A stretch of 43,091 nucleotides of DNA, from positions 1 to 43,091 of the forward strand of contig QCNI01000013.1 in the NCBI GenBank assembly GCA_003213255.1. The letters are read 5' to 3'. Origin of the DNA: Prochlorococcus sp. AG-424-P16. Lineage in GTDB: Bacteria; Cyanobacteriota; Cyanobacteriia; PCC-6307; Cyanobiaceae. A program made the translations under genes and the position numbers. The notes below the pieces were generated by a model. The model had not been told where the DNA came from. It searched no databases and was given only the letters and a program-made list of their open reading frames with translations. Of this stretch, positions 37,721 through 43,091 are shown piece by piece; position 1 is the first letter of the stretch, and every line of letters begins with the position of its first letter.

Positions 37721-38658
37721 TTATTTAAAATAAAACTAATAAAGGATCTATTCAAAATTAAAATCATGAAAATAAATTTCCTGAATAAACCATGAATTTT
37801 TAAAATTATTAAAAATGCTATTCTTGAAAATCCTTTTGATTTAAGAATTAATTTATATAATTTACCACTCTTAAAAGATATTCCAACTAATTTTGATCCA
37901 AAAGAAGGATAACCTACTTTTGAGCTTTTTATACCAATTTCCTTTAAATTAAAAGTCTGTAAATATTTAGCGACCCAAATAATATGCCTTTTAATTATCA
38001 ATTTTCTTGTATCGCAACAAAATTCAAGATATTTCCTATCTAATAAGAAATTTGCGAAATGGATTAACTGTTCATTATGAAAAACCATCCTATATCTTTT
38101 AGAGTGATAATAATTATTGGGGAAACTTTTTAAAAAAGGCTGCACTAAAGAATTCTCGTCAATATTTAATAATGTTTGGCAGTTCTTTAAAAGTACTTCT
38201 CTTCTACACATAAAAAACCAGTCACTAAAATGAAAAGGCATATCATAATAAGAAAATATATCAAGACTTCCATTTTCAAGAGTAATTAATTTTGGCGGGT
38301 TAGGAGATTCAATACAATTTATGAATTTATGAATTGATTTAGTAAATTTTGTTTTGTTAACTATTTGCATATCAGATCTAATCTTAATTACCCACTCTTC
38401 ATCAGATCTAACACATGCAGATAAAGTAGTTTTTGCTTGTCTATGTAAATTCATTAATTTGCCCCTTGGAGGGACTCTTATTGATCCAGGGTCTTGATTT
38501 CTAATAACTTCAATATTTTTATTGTTTTCGAAAAGGATTTCGTTAATAATTTCTTTATAACAGGAAATTTTTATTTTTATTTTTGGAAAAAGATTTGAAA
38601 TATCGATTGCTAAATCTCTAGTATATTTACTGTAAGGACCTTGAATAATAATTAACAT
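37687..38658 (-). CDS. WavE-like lipopolysaccharide synthesis protein (probable glycosyltransferase)
   Basis: The 323-residue protein opens MLIIIQGPYSKYTRDLAIDI, and about residues 60-100 contain RVPPRGKLMNLHRQAKTTLSA and EEWVIKIRSDMQI. These fit the WavE family, first described in Vibrio cholerae core-polysaccharide synthesis: a small N-terminal strand, an N-x-x-R-Q helix, then 'k.RsD'. The IRSDM could serve as a DxD-like site (inference). The C-terminus is basic with a hydrophobic end. It lies convergent with the ABC exporter, and its 3' end carries the shared terminator. It diverges from the sulfotransferase gene across 91 bp. Confidence 0.78.
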   Translation of the reverse strand: MLIIIQGPYSKYTRDLAIDISNLFPKIKIKISCYKEIINEILFENNKNIEVIRNQDPGSIRVPPRGKLMNLHRQAKTTLSACVRSDEEWVIKIRSDMQIVNKTKFTKSIHKFINCIESPNPPKLITLENGSLDIFSYYDMPFHFSDWFFMCRREVLLKNCQTLLNIDENSLVQPFLKSFPNNYYHSKRYRMVFHNEQLIHFANFLLDRKYLEFCCDTRKLIIKRHIIWVAKYLQTFNLKEIGIKSSKVGYPSFGSKLVGISFKSGKLYKLILKSKGFSRIAFLIILKIHGLFRKFIFMILILNRSFISFILNKKSYLKNLFFK

Positions 38659-38749
38659 TTAAGACTAAAGCAAAATATTGTATTTTTTTTAATATATGTG
38701 ATTAATATTATGTGTCATGAACTATAAATCTTTGCATTAGGGTAATATT

Positions 38750-39502
38750 ATGAAATTAATAAGAAATAAGATGAATTTCTTTAAGATTTTTAGAAATAAT
38801 AATAATCAACCTAGATTAAAAATTGTTGTAGCTGGAATGCCACAATCAGGATCGACTTTTATATATAACTTATTAAGTGATATATTGGATTCTTACTCAA
38901 TTAACTTTAATTGTTATCTTTTTGGACACAAAAATTATAGGAAAGTTGTTAATTCTGACTATTTAATAAAACGAGAGTTAAAATCTAATATACTAATTAA
39001 AGAACATCACTATGAACCATTTCTTAAATCTTGGGCAGATATTATTATTCTAACAAAAAGAGATATTAGAGATAGCATTGCTTCAAGAAGGAGAAGAAAA
39101 AAAGTTTTAATATCAAAAGCATATAAAGCTAAAAATAAACATAATTATGATCCAACATCATTTGAGGGTTTCAAAGAATGGTGTAAATATATTACAAAAG
39201 ACTGTATCGAAGACTGGGGAAAAGTCGACTATCTTTTTGACTATGAAAGCCAAATTAAAGATAAGTTAAAAATTTCTCAAGATCTTAATGAAATCCTTAG
39301 AGAAAAAACATATATTGGCAAATTAAAATCACCCGATCTAGATAAAACTATTCAAAGAACTTTAGACATAAAAAATAATAGATTTGATATGAAAACTAAA
39401 GTCACTTCTAATCAGGGAGCATCTGGAACTTACAAAAAAAATTTAAATAAAAAAGAAATAGAATTTATTGAAAATAATTACTCAAATTGGTTAAAAAATT
39501 AG
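38750..39502 (+). CDS. Sulfotransferase-family protein
   Basis: The 250-residue protein carries the 5'-phosphosulfate-binding loop as VAGMPQSGSTFIYNLL (residues 27-42), with the P-loop-like core at 29-36. A 3'-phosphate-binding strand-helix follows as IIILTKRDIRDSIAS (about 98-112), with conserved Arg104 and Ser109 spacing. These two motifs define PAPS-dependent sulfotransferases. It is shorter than many carbohydrate sulfotransferases, and no membrane anchor is seen. Sulfation of the surface polymer is the natural reading, though an acceptor is not visible. Core cysQ could recycle the PAP product. Confidence 0.78.
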   Translation: MKLIRNKMNFFKIFRNNNNQPRLKIVVAGMPQSGSTFIYNLLSDILDSYSINFNCYLFGHKNYRKVVNSDYLIKRELKSNILIKEHHYEPFLKSWADIIILTKRDIRDSIASRRRRKKVLISKAYKAKNKHNYDPTSFEGFKEWCKYITKDCIEDWGKVDYLFDYESQIKDKLKISQDLNEILREKTYIGKLKSPDLDKTIQRTLDIKNNRFDMKTKVTSNQGASGTYKKNLNKKEIEFIENNYSNWLKN

Positions 39503-39738
39503 CTAATTATTATTAATAAATAGCCTAAATAACAATTTATTATTTAACTAATAAAGAATCAAAAGTTATATAAACCCATAAATGTTGTTAACTCTGTCTA
39601 GACCTAAAATATATGCATATAAAATCACCTATATATTATTTTTCAGAAACATTTCAAAGCAAGATCCATATTTGTGGGTCATATCTATATCAGGACTTTG
39701 GACTGTAGTATCATTTAACAAAATAGAAAAGTTGATTA

Positions 39739-40647
39739 ATGCAATCAATAGCCATTATTATTACAGGACAGCTCAGTAGAAATTCAAAAAAATTTTTTTT
39801 AAGAAATTTCTTAAATAAAATAAAAAAATTTGATTTGTTTATCTCTACTTATGATGAGGATTCTGAATTTATTAATTTATTTAATAAGAGTAGAATAAAG
39901 TATTTAAATTATGAAAACTTCCAAAAACTTAAAAAGAAATCATATAGAATTAACGGGAAATATTACAAATTAGAATCGATTTCATCTCCTCTTTACCAAT
40001 GGTATCACTTAAATAAAATAATTGAAAATAATCTAAATATACTAAAAACCTACGATATCATTATCAAAATAAGGACTGACATGTTGTTTCAATCAATCGA
40101 TTTTTTAACTGAAGCTAAAATTCATGAAAGCTCAATATATGCCTTTACAGATTGTCTATTTTATGGGAAATCAGATCACTTTATAAAAGTTTTTTCAGAT
40201 TTTTATATAAATATCTTTAAAATATACTCTTTTAGTAATAATAAATATTTAACAATTAATTATTCAAATTTACTTGCAAGTGATATTTCATTTGAAGATC
40301 CAAATAATATTAAAAGAATGAATTTACCAAGTTTTTTAATTGATAATACAGTTTCAAAAACCAAAATTTTAATTAAAAAAAATATTAAAAAACTCAATAA
40401 AAATAACTTTAATAAAGAAGAAATTTTTATTATAAAAAAAAATTCAGATAAAATATTCTCATCCGAACGATCCTTCCTTTATCAGGTTATAAATAAAGGA
40501 TACTTAAAAAATTCCAATCTAAAATGTTGTCGACCAAGAAGATTTTTTAACAGTTATTTATTTAATTTATTTCCTTATTTGGATCAATTATTATTCAAAT
40601 TCAAAAAGAACCTATATAGCAAAGTATCAAAGATACTAAACAATTAA
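39739..40647 (+). CDS. Putative surface-glycan glycosyltransferase, WavE-like by motif
   Basis: The 302-residue protein begins SIAIIITGQLSRNSKKFFLRNFL and FDLFISTYDEDSE. It has SSPLYQWYHLNKIIEN and DIIIKIRTDMLF at about residues 78-119. The IKIRTDM resembles IKIRSDM in the WavE-like gene at 37687, and the ITGQLSR opening resembles core-oligosaccharide biosynthesis proteins. I do not recognise a named family firmly. Residues after about 220 are very lysine- and asparagine-rich. The ATG start has little upstream ribosome-binding signal. It is followed by a palindrome that may terminate transcription. Confidence 0.65.
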   Translation: MQSIAIIITGQLSRNSKKFFLRNFLNKIKKFDLFISTYDEDSEFINLFNKSRIKYLNYENFQKLKKKSYRINGKYYKLESISSPLYQWYHLNKIIENNLNILKTYDIIIKIRTDMLFQSIDFLTEAKIHESSIYAFTDCLFYGKSDHFIKVFSDFYINIFKIYSFSNNKYLTINYSNLLASDISFEDPNNIKRMNLPSFLIDNTVSKTKILIKKNIKKLNKNNFNKEEIFIIKKNSDKIFSSERSFLYQVINKGYLKNSNLKCCRPRRFFNSYLFNLFPYLDQLLFKFKKNLYSKVSKILNN

Positions 40648-40661
40648 ATTTATCATTTAAG

Positions 40662-40687
40662 AAATATTTATACAGTTATAAATATTT
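40662..40687. terminator. Perfect 11-bp inverted repeat between convergent genes
   Basis: AAATATTTATA (40662-40672) and TATAAATATTT (40677-40687) flank the 4-nt loop CAGT. It lies 14 bp after the rightward gene ending at 40647 and 40 bp from the leftward SDR stop. The stem is all A/T and the T tail is short, so it is a candidate terminator only. Confidence 0.4.
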
Positions 40688-40727
40688 TAAATTCTAAATC
40701 TTTTGAATACAATTCATGAAATTTAAT

Positions 40728-41501
40728 TCAGACCCATCCTCCATCAAGATTTATTATTTGTTTAGTAATCATCTTAGACTGATCAGAAGCCAAAAATAAA
40801 ACTAATTTTGCAGGTTCATCAGGGGATATTCTCCCTTCTAATAATTGATTTTCTTCTATCATTTCTTCAGCTTTTTTATCTATCCATTTAGAAAGTTGTT
40901 TCTCAGTCATTACCCATCCTGGCTGTATAAGATTAATTCTTATTCCTTTTTTCCCCAATATATTTGCCATTGTATTCACTAAACCAACAATTCCAGATTT
41001 AGCAGTTGTATAACTAGGCATTTCTGTAGAACCATTTAAATAAGAAATCGAGCCCATACAAATAATACTTGATCCATTATTAAAACTTACATATTTTGAA
41101 AATTCTCTAATACAAAAAAACTGACTTTTCAAATTGATATTCTGAAAATAGTCCCACTCTGAAGAAGAAATTTTCTCCCAATCATGTCTTTCATCATCTG
41201 CAGCATTATTACAAAGTACATCTAAATATCCAAATTGAGTATATATATTTTTGAAAACCTCTTCAATAGAATTGATATCAATTAAATCGCAATAATAGAT
41301 CTCTGGCTTTATTTTAGTTTTTGTATTAGGCAAACTTTCAACTAAATCTATTGATTCTTTTTTCTTAATATCTAAAACAAATACTTGTGAACCTTGTTCA
41401 TAAAAATATCTTGTAATATATGAACCAATTCCTGTAGCTCCACCAGTTACAATAACTTTTTTTTTATATAAAGAATCATAAATAGGAGTGGAATTTTCCA
41501 T
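40728..41501 (-). CDS. Short-chain dehydrogenase/reductase (SDR)
   Basis: The 257-residue classical SDR has TGGATGIGSYI at residues 19-29, LCNNAADDERHDW, SIICMGSISYLNGS and PSYTTAKSG (Tyr-x3-Lys). A longer start at 41540 exists but would overlap the upstream dehydrogenase by 38 bp. The ATG at 41501 (MENSTPIYDS) starts 1 bp after that stop and is preferred. The NNA.DDERH motif and the LLEGRISPDEPAKLVLFLASD end recall aldose (xylose/arabinose type) 1-dehydrogenases. The sugar substrate is unproven. It is the third gene of a leftward operon with the 2-hydroxyacid dehydrogenase and cytidylyltransferase. Confidence 0.85.
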   Translation of the reverse strand: MENSTPIYDSLYKKKVIVTGGATGIGSYITRYFYEQGSQVFVLDIKKKESIDLVESLPNTKTKIKPEIYYCDLIDINSIEEVFKNIYTQFGYLDVLCNNAADDERHDWEKISSSEWDYFQNINLKSQFFCIREFSKYVSFNNGSSIICMGSISYLNGSTEMPSYTTAKSGIVGLVNTMANILGKKGIRINLIQPGWVMTEKQLSKWIDKKAEEMIEENQLLEGRISPDEPAKLVLFLASDQSKMITKQIINLDGGWV

Positions 41502-41502
41502 A

Positions 41503-42474
41503 CTAGAATACTCTTCTGTCTTTATATAAATTGAAGTCATTTGTTCTTGATATATCGATGACCATATTAGTTGTCAAATTGTTTACTTCTTCAACAGAAT
41601 CAATTGTATTTGAGGAATTATGAGAACCAAAAATACAATTTCTAAATTGCATTAATTCAGAATTCATTGGCAAAGGTTCGATCTCAAAAACATCTAAACC
41701 CGCACCACTAATTTTCCCCTCTTTTAAAGCTTTTATGAGATCCTTTTCATTTATTAACTGACCTCTACTTACATTAATTATTAAAGGATTCTTTTCCATT
41801 AATCCTATCGATTTTTTATTTATTAAATTTCTATTATTAGAATTTAAAGAGCAAGCTAAAACAATGCATTCAGATTCTTTACATATTTCCTCAAATCCAA
41901 CATTTTGATACAAAGGATATTTACATATATCATTTTCATAAAAAGGATCAAAAAAGCTTACATTCATTCCAAATGAGCAGGCTCTTTCAGCTATAGCTTT
42001 ACCTATTGAACCAAAACCGATAATCCCGAGTTTCTTTTGCATTAATGATATACCTTCAATTTTACACCAATTCCCCTTTCTAACTTCTTTATCAATAATA
42101 TGAGTCCCTCTGAATAAATTAAGTATCAAACTTAATGCCTGCTCTGCTACTACTCCTCCAAAAACATTTGGAGTATTAAACACTGGAACACCATATTTCT
42201 TGGCAGCAACAATATCGATATTATCAACTCCTATTCCCCATTTAATTATTGCTTTTAAACCTTTTTGTAATGATTCTTTTATAACTGAATTTGTTATTTC
42301 GTCATCACCTGCAATTATAAATTCATTTCCAGGTAATAAATTTAACATTTCATAATTGTCAAATTGCTGCTTATCTGGAAAAGCCAATTGATAATCAAGA
42401 TTATTTTCAGAAAATAAATCTTTATATTTATCAAAATGTCTTATTAAATGAACACATGTAACTAGGACTTTCAT
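41503..42474 (-). CDS. D-isomer-specific 2-hydroxyacid dehydrogenase family protein
   Basis: The 323-residue protein has an NAD-binding loop GFGSIGKAIAERA (about residues 154-166), the catalytic Arg in NVSRGQLINEKDLI, Glu in GAGLDVFEIEPLP, and His in GSHNSSNTIDS. This is the fold of D-3-phosphoglycerate, D-lactate and similar dehydrogenases. It is too short for SerA with ACT domains, and the context (cytidylyltransferase and SDR in one operon) points to an unusual sugar-acid or hydroxyacid rather than serine synthesis. It is 5 bp from the upstream cytidylyltransferase gene and 1 bp from the downstream SDR gene. Confidence 0.86.
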   Translation of the reverse strand: MKVLVTCVHLIRHFDKYKDLFSENNLDYQLAFPDKQQFDNYEMLNLLPGNEFIIAGDDEITNSVIKESLQKGLKAIIKWGIGVDNIDIVAAKKYGVPVFNTPNVFGGVVAEQALSLILNLFRGTHIIDKEVRKGNWCKIEGISLMQKKLGIIGFGSIGKAIAERACSFGMNVSFFDPFYENDICKYPLYQNVGFEEICKESECIVLACSLNSNNRNLINKKSIGLMEKNPLIINVSRGQLINEKDLIKALKEGKISGAGLDVFEIEPLPMNSELMQFRNCIFGSHNSSNTIDSVEEVNNLTTNMVIDISRTNDFNLYKDRRVF

Positions 42475-42479
42475 ATATT

Positions 42480-43091
42480 TTATTTTTGTAATTTAAAAAA
42501 ATTTTCTGCCAATTGAAAGTCTTTTTCCTCATCAATATCTATTGCCTCTATTGAATCCAATTCAAAAAGAAAAGGTCTTTTACCAATTCTATTTTGATTA
42601 CGAATTAAGTTATTACGTTCAAAAATATATATACAAGAGTTTTCTTCATAAATAGGAGGCAAGTCTTGAGTTCGCATCAAAATATTTGGATTATGATTTA
42701 TTGGTCTTGCCATTTCATCCCAATATCTAACTTTTTTCTTTGTAACTGAAAAAAGTGAATCGAAAGAAGGATAATTATTTATAAAAAACTCTAGAGACTT
42801 ATCAATAGTATTCAGACTCAACAAGGGATTAGTAGAATGTGTTTGTAGATAGAATTTTGACTCTACTTTATTAACATCATATAAGAGAATCTCATTCATC
42901 GAACAGTTCTCATCTGATAGAGATTTGGGTCTGTCAATTAATAATATACTAGGGAATTTTTCTTTACAAGCCTCTTTTATTATTGGTGAGTCAGTATCAA
43001 TAACGACCTTACTAATTAATTTAGAATTTAATAAATTATTTGCCATATGAAAGAAAAGTGGCAAACCATTTCCAAAAGGTCTGTAGTTTTT
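42480..43091 (-). CDS. CMP-sugar synthetase-like cytidylyltransferase, 5' end outside the window
   Basis: The frame is open from the window edge, so the N-terminus is missing. The first residues read KNYRPFGNGLPLFFHMANNL, which corresponds to the region just after the nucleotide-binding loop of NeuA/KdsB-like enzymes ('RKN...l.GkPLi'). Later parts (VVIDTDSPIIKEAC, YLQTHSTNPLLSLNTIDKSL, and the C-terminal EAIDIDEEKDFQLAENFF) fit the CMP-N-acylneuraminate cytidylyltransferase family. The activated acid (sialic-type, Kdo or another) is not decidable here. It leads the leftward operon with the two dehydrogenases and could feed the GT29-like transferase at 34276. Confidence 0.78.
   Translation of the reverse strand, partial: KNYRPFGNGLPLFFHMANNLLNSKLISKVVIDTDSPIIKEACKEKFPSILLIDRPKSLSDENCSMNEILLYDVNKVESKFYLQTHSTNPLLSLNTIDKSLEFFINNYPSFDSLFSVTKKKVRYWDEMARPINHNPNILMRTQDLPPIYEENSCIYIFERNNLIRNQNRIGKRPFLFELDSIEAIDIDEEKDFQLAENFFKLQK

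Noticed and set aside
39582..39779. 65-residue rightward ORF overlapping the start of the next gene
   Set aside because: No recognisable motif, and it overlaps the 302-residue gene by 41 bp in another frame; could be chance in AT-rich DNA. The 236 bp between genes then hold nothing else I can identify.
41502..41540. Longer SDR start at 41540
   Set aside because: It would overlap the upstream dehydrogenase by 38 bp; the ATG at 41501 gives the normal SDR N-terminus just after the upstream stop.

Overview
The window looks like a high-light-adapted Prochlorococcus chromosome. The DNA is very AT-rich, genes are small and tightly packed, and TTG/GTG starts are frequent. The conserved part has a cyanobacterial gene set: rpmH-rnpA-PH protein-yidC-ycf46-serS-rseP-rpsN-pnp, plus AroH-type chorismate mutase, a DUF2808 protein and a BGluT-like pterin glucosyltransferase. 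This assignment rests on recognised protein families and gene order, not on a database search.

Region 1 (1-7.4 kb) holds small accessory and transport genes: the 3' end of a probable peroxiredoxin-like gene, a SemiSWEET, a small conserved protein, an AEC-type permease whose 5' end looks damaged or unusually started, and a ribbon-helix-helix-like protein. A leftward trio follows (EamA transporter, BGluT-like glycosyltransferase, ArnT/PMT-like GT-C transferase), then rightward sppA and aroH. Region 2 (7.4-18.7 kb) is housekeeping: DUF2808 protein, rpmH (45 codons), rnpA, PH-domain protein, yidC with an Ig-like insert, ycf46, serS, rseP, rpsN, pnp, and head-to-head cysQ and rsmI only 7 bp apart. 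Region 3 (18.7-21.4 kb) is the transition: a LapA-like small membrane protein, an HTH protein, manC with an N-terminal 18-bp tandem duplication and a good terminator, and tRNA-Arg(UCU).

Region 4 (21.4 kb to the end) is a cell-surface glycan island. It begins directly after the tRNA and continues past the window edge. Nucleotide-sugar genes supply GDP-fucose (manC, gmd, fcl), UDP-glucuronate and UDP-xylose (ugd, uxs) and UDP-galactose (galE). Lipid-linked transfer is suggested by a DPM1/GtrB-like GT2, a GtrA-like protein and a large GT-C-like membrane protein. Assembly genes include several GT2/GT4 enzymes, a GT29 (sialyltransferase-like) protein, a DUF115/MptE-like protein, a WavE-like protein, a second WavE-like protein and a sulfotransferase. 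An ABC exporter of the MsbA/PglK type probably flips the product. The right edge is a leftward operon of a CMP-sugar synthetase-like cytidylyltransferase, a 2-hydroxyacid dehydrogenase and an SDR.

Taken together, the island appears to build a fucose/xylose/uronate-containing, possibly sulfated polymer. The GT29 and DUF115 genes plus the cytidylyltransferase suggest an additional CMP-activated acidic sugar. The core cysQ would clear the 3'-phosphoadenosine 5'-phosphate made by the sulfotransferase. No CRISPR array, insertion sequence, rRNA or phage gene was seen, and no gene-free stretch exceeds 300 bases.
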